Positions 21,308 through 32,900 of a stretch of 64,000 nt of DNA are shown here, piece by piece. How positions within the stretch are numbered: the first letter of the stretch is position 1; each line of letters starts with the position of its first letter. The notes beneath the pieces were generated by a model, which had not been told where the DNA came from, made no database searches, and was given only the letters and a program-made list of their open reading frames with translations. This DNA is from Sanderia malayensis (Eukaryota > Cnidaria > Scyphozoa > Semaeostomeae > Pelagiidae), in assembly GCA_013076295.1 (NCBI GenBank), contig RQOL01000718.1, positions 1,302,001 through 1,366,000 on the forward strand. Reading direction: 5' to 3'. Both the position numbers and the translations under genes were made by a program.

Positions 21308-22216
21308 CTAGCTGTTAACATTGTTAAAATGAGTGCTGCTGTGATGTAACCAGGACTAAAGCATCTAGCATTTGATTAAAACGATATGTTTTGAAATGAG
21401 TGCCTCGAAAAAATATGGAGAAGGGGGTGTTTAGCGTGCTTGGAAGCCTAGATATCTATACTGGTAACAGGTTGTTTCTCTATATTTGATGAGCTTGAAT
21501 GTTGTCATTTGTATTTGACATTTCTTATTGACATTTACGTTTCATAGCTGGATTTTGGAATTTCAGCAATAATAGATTTCAGCAAATTATCTTTATCAAG
21601 AGAAGGTGCACGCTCAGTTAGTTTGGAGATCAAAGATAAAACTCAAATCTTTGTTGATGTGACTTTACAATGAAGACAAAACAATACCAAAAACAGAGGA
21701 ATAAATGTAGAAAACCCCAGATTAAAATCTGAAGTTCGGATATTCTGGACCGGGATTACTTTAAAAAAAAAAAATAAAACATAATGATGGTGCAAATGAT
21801 GTTACAATAGTTGTTAAGGCCTACTATACTTCCGCACAGCTTTTCTCTTCTGCTTGCAGGCATTCATTTTTATAAACTTATCCCCACGACAATAAAGCAT
21901 CTCCTGTGTTCTTGTCGAAATAAAATGGCCTTTTTTGGGCCTTCTCGATTCTGGCCACGAATAAAAGTTAATAACCAGCAGATAAGCCAACCAAATATCG
22001 TTTTGTCAATGTTTCTAAAACGTCTCACTGTACTGCAGCAAAGATTACCGCCATTGATGAATGATAACAAAACCAGCATGTGGCTAAACGGAGGAGGATT
22101 TGAGGCCACGCGCAGGCTAGAATCCGACAAACAAACAAACAAACAAACAAACATCCAGAAGGACTGGATTATATTCTGCTGCGCAGCCGCTTCACTTCGT
22201 TCCGCTACGCAGCAGC
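21308..22216. mobile_element. Element X (copy 2), uninterrupted
   Basis: It is inserted between 'aatattgctaatta' and 'aaaaatattcttcacaattc', sequences that are contiguous in the duplicated block near 12630. It starts at CTAGCTGTTAACATTG and ends CTACGCAGCAGC. It carries a run of six CAAA units at 22129-22152 and serves as the empty-site reference for the foldback element. Confidence 0.75.
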
Positions 22217-22580
22217 AAAAATATTCTTCACAATTCTTTGCACCTAAGTTAAGTTGGCCTTTAAAAAGGTGGGTAAAATCGATTAAGTGCGTTGCATTGC
22301 AAGAATCTTTATTTATGCACTTCAATACAATGCAAAACGCCGACATCTCTTTAAATCTACACAATAGAGGTGACTGAAATGGCAACAATGATTAAAGACT
22401 GGTGTAGCAAACCCTAGGAGCCACAACGTGGTCGTAGTTAGCAATCACAGTGTAAGAGTGTTCTATGTTCTTTTAGAAATGTTACAAACGAAACCTAGAA
22501 GCAATGTTCAGTTCCTTAGCCACGATGCTGGAGAGCCTTTCAAATATGGCTGGTGTCTCTGAGGAGGTTTTATTGAGGTA

Positions 22581-22735
22581 CAGTCTACTCTCGATAAGTG
22601 GAACCTGCACGGGACCGAAAAAAATGGTTCCATTTATCCGAGCTATAGGTTTGTTACTGCAAATCCAAGGGACCGGAGAAATTGGTTCCACTAAACGAAA
22701 GTTCCACTTATCCAGAGTTCCACGAGAGGAGACTG
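22581..22735. mobile_element. Tc1/mariner-like MITE, CAGTCTACTC ends (copy 2)
   Basis: Same position in the duplicated block as 13008-13183, so the insertion predates the duplication. It is 21 bp shorter and has a decayed right end (CACGAGAGGAGACTG). Confidence 0.8.
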
Positions 22736-23143
22736 TAAATGCAATTGTAAAATTCTCTTCCTGGCGATTTCGTCAGTCAACTGTCTGTAAAGTACCACTT
22801 CTGTCCCTCAAAACGACCTGGCATCAGGCAAAAAAAAGAAAGACTATTGCGTCAGGGCTCCGAACTAAAATTTGTACTTTTCTTATAGTTATATGTGTGT
22901 ACTTTATTATTTCATTTTCCCTTGTGTTTCCTGTTATGTTGAGTTCTATGGTGTGGTGTTATACCGTCTCTAAGTGTTGCCAAGTGTCGTCAAAACGTTG
23001 TCAAGTATGTTTGTGACTCGTATTATCAAGTGTGCCAATGTGTGCAAATTATCATGTCAATTGTGTTTGTGAGGTATTTATGTCTAAGCATTTTCCTTCA
23101 AGCCAGTTTTTTTTATTTGTTGATTAAATGTTTCTGCTGATTA

Positions 23144-23399
23144 CACCCATTTTTTTTATAAGAATCCCTTTATAAGAAACCATAGGCCCCTATTTTCAAA
23201 ACTTAAGAAACTTTGGTAGGAGATTTTGGGTGACTGAAAAAAGTTAAGAAACTTTTTATGTTGTTTTAGCAAGAAAAAGTGTTAAAAACAACTTGCACAA
23301 TTCATTCCCACAGATTTGTAACAAATCTCAACAATGTTAAGAAACTTGCTAAGAAACGTTTCGTACCATAATTAGGTACGAAAAATTTGCATAGTTCCT
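23144..23399. mobile_element. Truncated TA-flanked MITE, CACCCAT end
   Basis: Equivalent of 13671-13989. The right end and about 90 bp beyond it are deleted relative to copy A. Confidence 0.6.
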
Positions 23400-23702
23400 T
23401 ATTGGCACGTTGGTGAGAATAAATAAATCTATGTTTTAGTTTGTATTTGTTCGTCATTGTTAGTCGTTTGTATTTTGGGTGTGTCAATTTGTCAATATCT
23501 TCCTGTTTTAAGTTAGTTAATGTTTTTCATTTATTGTAGTTTGAAGATATCGTTCAAGCATTTTTGTGAGGGCAAGCATGTCTTTTTTCCTCATTGACAC
23601 TGCAAAGACAATCACTGTGACTTTAGTCTTCATAGAGCAAATTGAGCTTACTACACGTGGTAACAATAGACTTCACGATTCTACATTTCATAGGCAAGCA
23701 AT

Positions 23703-24440
23703 TTAAAGACAATAAAAGTCACAACATGTTGGAAACTTCTTGTACAAATCACTTCCCAGACATTTCCAGCCATGACCAATGATGGGGCGACACACAATAC
23801 CAGGGAATTTGCATTTCGTAGCTAGCTTGTGATACGGACAAGTATGAATGACATCTGTGCCAACAACATAACCACAAGCTACGAATTCAGTAAATGCAAC
23901 ATCGCGCTTTCTTTTGCCAGAAAATAATTTATTCACGGCTAAGTGTGGCAAAAAAGAAAAAAAATAACATGAGATTTATATAAAGAAGTCAAACAGAAAC
24001 TTGAAAATAAAGTTGAGACTAATCGTAGAGGTCACACTGCTTGGCTTTAGTAAGAACAAATCTTCTTTGCATCTTACCAGTAAATGCATCCGATTTGATT
24101 TTGTCAACTTCTTCTTCTGATCTCACCGGCCTTCTGTCAAATTTGGTTGCCTGTTAATAGACAAAGAAAGATGGTGGATAGGGTAGTTTAAGAAACAAGC
24201 AGGGTAACAAGTAAGTAAGATGCAAATAATTAGAATGAGAGTAAGCAACATCTTACCGAAGCAACTGCTAAAATAGAAAGCAATAGAAGCACTGCAACGT
24301 TCATCTTGTTTACCTAAGAAAAAACAACAGACATATCCAGTCAATATCAAATTATCTAAGCAAGATATTCTTCAGAGTTTCATGTAGCTTGGCCCAAATT
24401 AAACTGACCTGAAATGAAGCTTGTTGAAATCGATTACATA
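23703..24440 (-). CDS. Secreted 8-cysteine peptide precursor, gene 8
   Basis: Exons: untranslated 24409-~24440, signal 24257-24313, propeptide 24078-24150, terminal 23703-23938. It has the GKRKRD site and eight cysteines. The segment before the second cysteine differs from gene 7 (GYVVGTD against TRASTD), while from the third cysteine to the stop only a few residues change. The signal exon has valine at position 3, as in gene 2. Type-B promoter. This is the last copy before the cluster ends. Confidence 0.85.
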
Positions 24441-24679
24441 AATGCGAAGTGTTCTGTGGGATCGAGGAGCATTTTTATGCACTTAAATGTCATTTGATGT
24501 AACAGCTATGCAAGTAAGTTTGCATAGCTTTTTCTACACGCACCTGTTTAAAACAATAACCTGGAATTAATGCCTGGCTCATATTTGTACATGCAAGCAA
24601 CATATATAATCAACATGAACGTTTTAAGATTTAGAAAAAGAATGAATGCCGCCATCTTGTACTGTGTTTACTGTGTGTT

Positions 24680-24928
24680 AAATCCTGGATACATGGCAGA
24701 ATTCTTTATGAAAAAGGATTTACGGTATACAATTTACGTAAAAAAGATCTGTGTAAGCTCCCAGCCGCAAAGTCTCTAATCTTTGGAACAAGCTCACTTT
24801 CATTTAAAGGAAGTTTGTTATGGAATACTCTCGGAGACAATGTAAAAAGGGTCAACACAATTCAGAAATTTAAGAAAGAAATACGCCACTGGGATGGCAA
24901 AAATTGTACATGCCATATCTGCGCATAG
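24680..24928 (+). mobile_element. 3' fragment of a non-LTR retrotransposon ORF2
   Basis: From about 24730 the plus strand reads YNLRKKDLCKLP, then SSLSFKGSLLWNTL, FKKEIRHW and a C-terminal CTCHIC before TAG at 24926. This is the characteristic C-terminal tail of Jockey/CR1-type LINE reverse transcriptase ORFs. One frameshift lies near 24728. The reverse transcriptase itself is absent, so it is a 5'-truncated relic. Confidence 0.7.
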
Positions 24929-25131
24929 GCTAAGATAAAGATAAATTATTGTTGATAATTTTTTTATAAGTTTTTTGTAATCAAGTTTTTAAATTTAAAT
25001 TTGCCAGTTGGTTTAAATTAGTATAAGTTTTCTATGAATTACCATATTACTATGCAGTTACTAACTTTAAAATATTTATGAAATGAAATGTGTAGCCAAG
25101 TGAGCCCCGATAATGTAGACACAGCTGATGC

Positions 25132-25251
25132 CTAGACTCATTACATTGCGTCCCTGTGTCTCACTTTTTTTCTCGCTCGGTTAAGGGTTTTGAAAACCCT
25201 TGTGTTGAGCGAGTTACGAGCGAGGCACAGGGCGCAATGTAATGAGTCTAG
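25132..25251. mobile_element. Foldback MITE, CTAGACTCATTACATTGCG ends
   Basis: About 27 bp of near-perfect terminal inverted repeat (CTAGACTCATTACATTGCG) encloses a CTCGCTCG...CGAGCGAG stem. Relatives occur at 33704-33801 and in part at 51389-51476. Single left ends (CCTAGACTCACTACATTGCG) recur in the type-B flanks near 10630, 12490 and 15775. Confidence 0.8.
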
Positions 25252-25515
25252 CTGTTTCCCACGTATGAAAAAAACCTATTTTTAAAATCCTACAGCCTGA
25301 AATCTCAGAAATTTCTAGGCTTTCCTTGATTGTAGAATCAAAGTCAGTGTTCTGATTGAACGAAAAGTTATTCTAAGAGTTTACCAACAGTAAATATTTA
25401 CATTAATGCAAATTTATACCGCCTGTCAAAAGATAAATTTCCTAATGTGTTTTATCACTTGGGCCAACACGGGCTTTATGTAAAAATCCAGGTTTTTATA
25501 TGTGCGTTTTTACTA

Positions 25516-25700
25516 CAGTCAAATCTGCATAGTTCGAACTCGTGTAATTCGAACTCTATCTGCTTCGAACGAAATTCTCTGTCCCTTCAAGGATCACTAA
25601 TGAACCAATCCTTATAAAGCAAACCTCTATAATTCGAACTTTTTGTAATTCGAACATTTTCATGCTTCCCCAGGCTGTTCGAATTAGACAGAGTTGACTG
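25516..25700. mobile_element. TA-flanked MITE, CAGTCAAATCTG ends
   Basis: TA-flanked ends CAGTCAAATCTGCATAGTTC and the complement of GAATTAGACAGAGTTGACTG, with repeated TTCGAAC motifs inside. A CAGTCAACTCTG-type end with a TA target is typical of pogo/Tigger-like MITEs. Confidence 0.75.
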
Positions 25701-25740
25701 TATAGCAAAAACATGAAACGGCAACAGCGATCAAAGGCAA

Positions 25741-25830
25741 AGCTCCGGGAGCAGGGGATCTTTAAAGCTCTGGGAGCAGGGGATCTTTAAAGCTCTGGGA
25801 GCATGGGATCTTTAAAGTTCCGTGCAGCAA
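25741..25830. repeat. 25-bp tandem repeat, about 3.5 copies
   Basis: The unit AGCTCTGGGAGCAGGGGATC plus TTTAA is repeated with few changes at 25741, 25766, 25791 and 25816. Confidence 0.85.
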
Positions 25831-26932
25831 ATCCCAAACATATCCAACATGACTCTGATAAACAAAAATCCTGCATAACATCCTACAATTACAATAAAGA
25901 TATTTCCGTATTCCATAACAAATAATATTCAATAATAAAGCCAGTAATATTTATAAATTGATGATTTATATAGCAAAAATTCTTATTTATCTATTCTCTT
26001 AGGTTTTATTTGAATATTGCCTATTTTTACACTTCCATAATAATGAGAGTAAAATTAAAATATAAGGAAAGTTTACTAGTATCAGTTTTTATCTCAAATG
26101 ACAAACACTACAATAAATAATAACATTTTAAATGATAATTTATAATAGCCTACTATATCTTTAATAATATTAGCTAACATTATGAATTATATTTAAATGA
26201 AAGCATTGTAAATAGTAATTTTAATGTGTTGTCTTAAGTTGTTTGACAGTAATTTTTGGTTAATTAAGATGATGATATCGATTATTAGTGATGATTAAAG
26301 TTTGGTGATGAGGATTAATGATTAATGATTAACGATTGATGATTAAAACCTTGTCTATTCCTAGAATCGATCCAGATTTGAATGGAAACAAAGTTAGATA
26401 AATAAATATCATCTTTCAAACTGTTTTTGCAGGTGTATTGACAAATCTGCAAAAGCACTTTTATTCAAATCTTTGGCCATGGTATTTCAACGCACTTAAG
26501 CAAATAGAAGTGTCCCATCAAATATGAATTTACATTCAGAGACCTCGCCTTTCGGAGATGGGGTAAAACAACGTCGACAATGTAACAACATGGATGAGAG
26601 CTGCTACTAACCTCTTCCCATTATCAGGCACTAATCATTTTCGTAGACACGATGCACGCGTTTAGCTTGAATCTTAGCTTTGCATATAGCCCCAAAAAGC
26701 GCATCAAAAGCATCATATAATTGCCGTTACCAGTTGCCATCACTGCAACAATGCCTTGTAATTGCATTAAAATTCAAGCGAGACCCAGCACATACCACGA
26801 TGCATCGCCATAATTGCCATAAAAACTAACCAATCAATCAAACAGATTCACTGACCAGGTTTGGTTGTTGCGCTGTCTCTTCATTCAACCACGATGCTCT
26901 TGCTGACAGCGCGCCAACCGCACTCGCCAGAC
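25831..26932. other. AT-rich intergenic region and RIM 3' end
   Basis: No gene is visible. The region nearest 26932 should hold the RIM 3' untranslated region. An AATAAA on the minus strand at about 26460-26465 is a possible poly(A) signal about 470 bp past the stop. A degenerate ATGATTA repeat lies at 26280-26345. Confidence 0.45.
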
Positions 26933-29900
26933 TCAATAGTTGGTTTCTTCCCTTTCGTTCGTCATCCTTGTGGCCGCCATGCTGTCCATGGATGATGGCG
27001 GGTCGCACACCGATGCCGTTGTGAACAGTTTGTACCAACCGATGACGAGTTGACTCAGGTCTAGATCATCGAGCAAAATCTGACACACACCCATGAACAC
27101 TTTGCGATCAAGCTTGCCATAGTCACCCCAAATCATCACCTTCAGAATAAGAATAACAGTAACGATAACTAACAAAGTCGGCAAGCATGTTAATTAATCG
27201 GTGTTAGTTAAGATTAATCAAATTCTGATAAAGTCGATCTTCTCCGGACAGGCGAAGTAATCGACTTTTAGCTATTTGAAATTAGTTAAATTCTCATAGC
27301 TCAATCCTCTCTCCGATCATACGGTGCATTAAATACCGAGCCCCGGTTTAATAATAATAAATGTTAAATAATAATTATAACATTAATCTTCAACTCATCG
27401 CATGTGTGTGCAAGAGAAGAAAAGGAACTTCAGATGAACAATTTTAAACAAATCATATTGGTCTGGTCATGCAAAATGAAATCTCGCAATCCCTGTGTCA
27501 TCCAATTAAATGCTTGAATGGCTCACCTGCAAAGTTTTACCGCGAGGACTTGCGTGAAATTCCAGTTGTTGTTGGTAATGTGGCTCCAGGGTTTTTCTGG
27601 CCGTCTTCGTTTTCTTCTTTGCCAGACATTTCTTGCCATCCATCAGGTAAACTTTCACGTAAGGAGCTGCATCGAAGAATCAGGACAAATCAAGAAACTC
27701 GTAAAAGCAGAATAGTTCACGCGAGCCAAAACGTGGCTGCTTTGTGATTACATCACATACCGCACTTCCTCAAATGATGGCTCTCTTCTCTCAAAAAATA
27801 CGCCCCCCAAAAACAGTTTTATGAGCACCCCAAGCGCTCCTTAGAGAAAATGTGGTAAAAGTTGGGTCACAGCTACGGGTGGTGTTGTGGAAGGAGTGCG
27901 GTAAAGGTAGCAAAGCAAATAAAATAGGATAATTCATGAATAATAGCAGTCAGTCAAGAGCAATAAAAGTCAGGCAGAGACAATGGTGATAAGGCAAAGA
28001 AGATCACGGTCACATGGGTACAATAGAGATTAATCAAGGTCAAAGTTGGTCAATCAGGACGAAGATGTGGTTAATTAACAGGGTAGCAGTTCAATTACAT
28101 ATAACGTACCAGGCAGTGTTTTTGACCCAGGCTTCCTCAATAACCCTCTTGCACGAATGATTTCTATTTCAATCAGGCCTCGGCGATCAAATAAGCTGAT
28201 CTGTATGTCTCCCATGTGAGGCGAACCTAGATAAATGAACATAATCATGTAAGAAATATGGCATATATTGGCTACATTGCTCAATTTCGAGTGTAATTGC
28301 CAAAATGAGAAAACATTAACATGGGGAACTTACCAAGTACTTGTCTTCCAACCATTTGGGCAGGACCGAGTCCTTCGACAAAGTCCGTAAATTGGGCGTC
28401 ACCCATTTTTCGCAAGTTTGTAGGCACCCAAGGAGAGCTAAAAAAGAAACATCGAGAATATTAATATCAATAGAGATTAATATTAATATCCTTGTTTCTT
28501 AATACGAGAATATTAAGAAACAAGGGATGCTTTGATATGAGAGAAATGAAAAAAGTAAAATATGATATGCACCAATACAATGTGAGATACAAGGAACATG
28601 TGAGATGTAGTGAAAAGGTCGGGATATGCAAAACAAAATTTAAAGTGAAGAATGAACTTCAACTTCAAAAAAAGGTTTTTAATGACAATTTAATTAATAA
28701 ACGACACTGTTTATCCAAATGTGTTAAGGTTGCAGTAAGGAGCCAGAGGGCCGAGTCCTTACCTTTGAACATGCAGGGGTAGCAAGTCGCAGAACTAAGA
28801 GCGTCACTCACCTTCCTTCGAAACTCGTCAAAGTAAGAGAGCTGGCAAGACTCGAAGAGCTGCCACTTCTCGTACTCAATTCACTTGTGACCGACGAAGT
28901 GGGACTGCTCCGTCCACTACTGTAACTATCCTTCCGTCGTCTTCTGTAATTCGGATCAATGCTCGGGTCGTAATTCGAATATACACCAGCACCACTACCA
29001 TCCACTTGGCTCCTGCCGGCGATCGCCTGCTGTCCGAAATGGTTCATCGAGTCTTGATACAGCAACGATTGGCTACTGTGTGCCCGGCCGTAGTTCTTCA
29101 GGTTTTGACCAGACCGGGTAGTCATTACACCGCCCGGTACCTTGATGCAATCACTGCTATTACTGCGGGCTGCAAAACGAAATTGATCTAATTGATATAT
29201 GATGTATTCACGAGATTATACAGCATGTCGAATTCCAACGCAACAAAACGTTGTGCTCAGATTTATAAAAAGTCTTTGTTTGACGAAAAACGTACGAAAA
29301 CCGAAGACAAAAACCCAGGGGGGGACTGGGAAGGGAGGCCGAAAAGGACCGAGGATAAAGCTCAATAATGGATACCGAGAATGGAGACCGAATTGGGAAT
29401 ACCGAGAATAAAGACCAAATAAGAAGGAACGTACGGCGTGCATCTCCGGTATTTCTTTTGATGCCACCATCTCTATGAGAGCCATCTGAGCTCGTTCTGA
29501 AGTCACGATTATCGTTGATCACTGTCGCTAAACGCGGGCTACTAATCGCGTAATCGTTCAAGTGACGACGAATTGCATCGGCCTTCTCGTTCTCATCTGT
29601 TAGATAAATCGAGAGAACGGATGTCATACTGCATATTCGCCGCGTCATCTGACGTCCATATGATTGACGTCCTCTGGGCCATAAATAATAAACCACCCCT
29701 TGACTAATCATGATATCGTGATCATGATAACCACAATCAAAACCATGATGATCACGATCACGATCACCACAATCGCGATCGGCAAAATCAAGATAATAAC
29801 GGAAAATATCAACCACAACACGCAGACACACATGTAAAACCTCACGGCCAATAACCGCATCGACGCTACCATATACTCAGAGGCGTCGTGGGACCTGAAT

Positions 29901-32900
29901 TTTAGGGTGGGCCAAATGCGAAAAATTTCCGAAAAGTGGGTCAAACGCTGAAAAATTTCCAAGCAAATGGAAAAATCTCCAAAATTTCCCCAAAATTCAG
30001 CAATTTTGCTTCACAGGGCCCCCCTTGCCCCCCTACCACAACGCCCCTGCATGTACTGATCTTTACATGGAAAAAATTAAATCAAAATGAGTGAGATGGG
30101 GTAATTCAGCAAAAACGCTCTAACTCACCCAAAGGTTGTCGGCCGGCAACATTTGGTAGAAGTCGTTGCTTCCTGGTAACATTAGGTGACGATCTGCCGT
30201 ACTCACCAGGACTAATACCGGTTGAAGCTGGAAATCCTCCTCTATTCGACTTGGAACCTGCACTGGCACGCCGCTGTATGCTGTTCGGCGATGATGACTC
30301 GTTCGAACTCGAACCACTGCGCCCGGCCTGCATTTTCGGTTCCGAGACCTTCCGTTGCATCCGATAATTCGGCGGTTGTAGATATTGCTGCGTCTGTGCC
30401 TGACGCTGTTGTTGCTGCGAAGGAGCAATTTGATAGCCAGAACCTGATATCTGGTCGCGTGTTATCACCGGCATTTGTCTGTAGGGAGAAACGCCAGACT
30501 GTGACGTGTTTTGTGCTTGGTTCACGGTGCTCGTGCTACCACTGACAGTATTGCTTAACGCTTGTCTATTAGCTGTCGAAACTGTTGACGATTCAGCAGT
30601 AGTGGTTGCTGTCTGAGACGTTTCTGTGACCTGAGTTGCGGAGCTGGGCGTTTTTTCACTGCCGCCTTGAGGTTTTCCATCGAGTTGAAATTGTTGTTGG
30701 AAGAACTTTGTCGCTCTCTGCAGAAACGAGCCTGGCTTTACGGCGTCCGTCGTCTGAGAAACCAGTGCAGTTGTCGTCGTTTCCATCTTCGACGACGACG
30801 TCAATTCATCTGACGACGAAGACGACGACGTAATTTTGTTATTTTGACGTTGTACGCCTTGCTGTTGTAGTGACTGCGGTGCGTATCGTTCTCCCTTCGA
30901 AGAGTTCAAGCTGGAAGAAGCACTGAGCGGAGATCGCGAAATGTGATCAGCCTGTCCACCACTGTCGAGATAATCAGGCCGCCGGCCACTGCTGTGAACA
31001 GGACTCGAGTGGGCACTGCCGTTTGCTGGCGAGTACACCGGTGTTCCAATGCTATTTAAACTGCCACGTCTCGGTGTCATGTTTCCACTATTATCAACAA
31101 CATTACTGGCCCCTTGCTTGTTATGATATCTGAGGTTTTGCACTGACAGATTGGAAGAGGCGTGACTGTCAATGTCGCTTTGGTGATCTACTTCGCTGAG
31201 AATTCCTATAGGAAACAGAACGTTCCTAATGGTTGAACAATTTTAGTAGACACAGAAGGAAGAAACAAAAGCATGGCAGAATATATGATTGGATTGACAA
31301 TAGGAATAGCAGTGGAAAGCATAGCGGGAGCAACAACATACAGTATATAACAGAAGAAGTAGTATAAAAGGTATAGCAAAAGCAATAGCATAGAAGGTAT
31401 AACAAAAGCAACAGTATATAATGTATATAAAAGCAATAGCATATAAGGTATAGCAGAAACAAAAGTATAGAATGTATATAGAAGCAATAACAGAAGGTAT
31501 AACAGAAGCAACAGTATAGAATGTATAACAGAAACAACAGAAAAGAAGGAAAAAGAGGAGTAACTCTACAAAAAAATAAGCTTGATAAGAATGTGGCCCT
31601 GGTCAGTTAAATACAAACAAAGCTGAACGTGCTTACCAGGAGATACGTGTGTCCTGTAAATGTCCATATTTTGTCGTGGAATATTTCTGTTGATATCTGT
31701 GTCAGAATCGGATTGATCGGATCTGCTATGAGACGAACTGGACATTGGGCCTGATAAAGAATTACAAACTGATCATGCACACGGTAAAAGCATAACTGGC
31801 AAATCGAAATAAAAGGTGCATCTGCGTTTATAATCATCAATAGAAAGTTCATGGAGAGGAATCTGTGCGTGCGTAAGACTTGCAGCTTTAGACAGGGTGC
31901 AGTCAGTGGAGTATATCAGAGGGGGGAGGGGGGAGACGATGAAGAAGAGAGAGGTTATCTGAACAAACTGTCTCCTACACTACAACAGTAATAAACTACA
32001 ACAGACCAGACCAGCAGACCAGACCAGCAGCCCAGCCAGTCAGACCAGCCCCTTCCCTAGAATTATGGCATTCACATACAAACGCTCGCTATATAGTTGC
32101 TCACAAAGAAGAATGTTTGGTTACCTTTAGACTTGTCTCGAAACGACCCCCTCGGTGACGTCATTGGAGTTGGTGAAGGCAATGGCGTTTCGTAGTTGTG
32201 AATGTTAAGAGGATACCAATGTGCTAGGCCATCCAGACAGGCATCGTGCATGTCGATGACAACTTCGCCAAGAAACTCGTTCGGCTCCAGTCTGTCGTAA
32301 TCCCATATGGTGAATTCTATAGAGCGCTCGTGTAACTAAAACATGATGGAAACCAGCATTAAAGATATCAAATAATGGTGGAACGAAATTCAAGCTAACA
32401 GTTGGGAATATCAGAAAGCGTTTAGAAAGTCATAGAGCTTATTAGAGTCACGAGGAATAACTTAATGACTTTGGACCATAGGAATCCAAACCTTTCCTAA
32501 GTCATATCAAGACAAGTGTTTAACTAAACGACGGTTAAATGCGTGGTTATGCTACATCAAACTATTGGGTGTGGATGAAATGTTTAAGCAGAGCTCCAGA
32601 GCTATGCTTAAGTGAAACATCAAAATTAGTACAGGAGACTCATTGTTAATCAAAGGATGAAATTGGTGCTTTATTAGAACAATATTAAAGTAGTAACGAT
32701 CTATAGCCTATCCGAGTAGTGGGCGCCAGCCATGAACCCAATTATCTCTACACTAGCAGCTTTAGTTTAAAGCTTTAAACTGAGCTTTAAACCTTAGTTC
32801 AAAGTTAGATCTTTAGTGCAACAAATATGGACTAGCACACAATCATTGACCTTTACGTAGATAACTTTATAATCTTAAAGAATTTATTGGGTTGAACGTT

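Larger units (their letters stand above)
22217..23690. repeat. Segmental duplication, copy B, with type-C promoter relic
   Basis: Matches 12640-14360. 22250-22350 repeats the type-C promoter and first-exon sequence (GCATAAATAAAG, GCACTTAATCGATTTT) on the minus strand, but no intact coding exon follows. The rest mirrors copy A, including both MITEs. Confidence 0.7.

Noticed and set aside
15845..22216. Element X as a Helitron
   Set aside because: One end has a small hairpin near CTAG, but the other lacks the TC start and copy 1 reads CCAG, so the assignment is not supported.
21811..22388. 188- and 172-codon frames across element X copy 2
   Set aside because: They run through the CAAA repeat and the hairpin end and are broken in copy 1; likely chance frames in a non-coding element.
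28492..28782. 96-codon plus-strand open frame in a RIM intron
   Set aside because: No similarity, AT-driven lysine-rich composition and no splice or promoter context.
31206..31537. Tyrosine/leucine-rich minus-strand frames resembling membrane segments
   Set aside because: They are translations of a degenerate tandem repeat in two frames.
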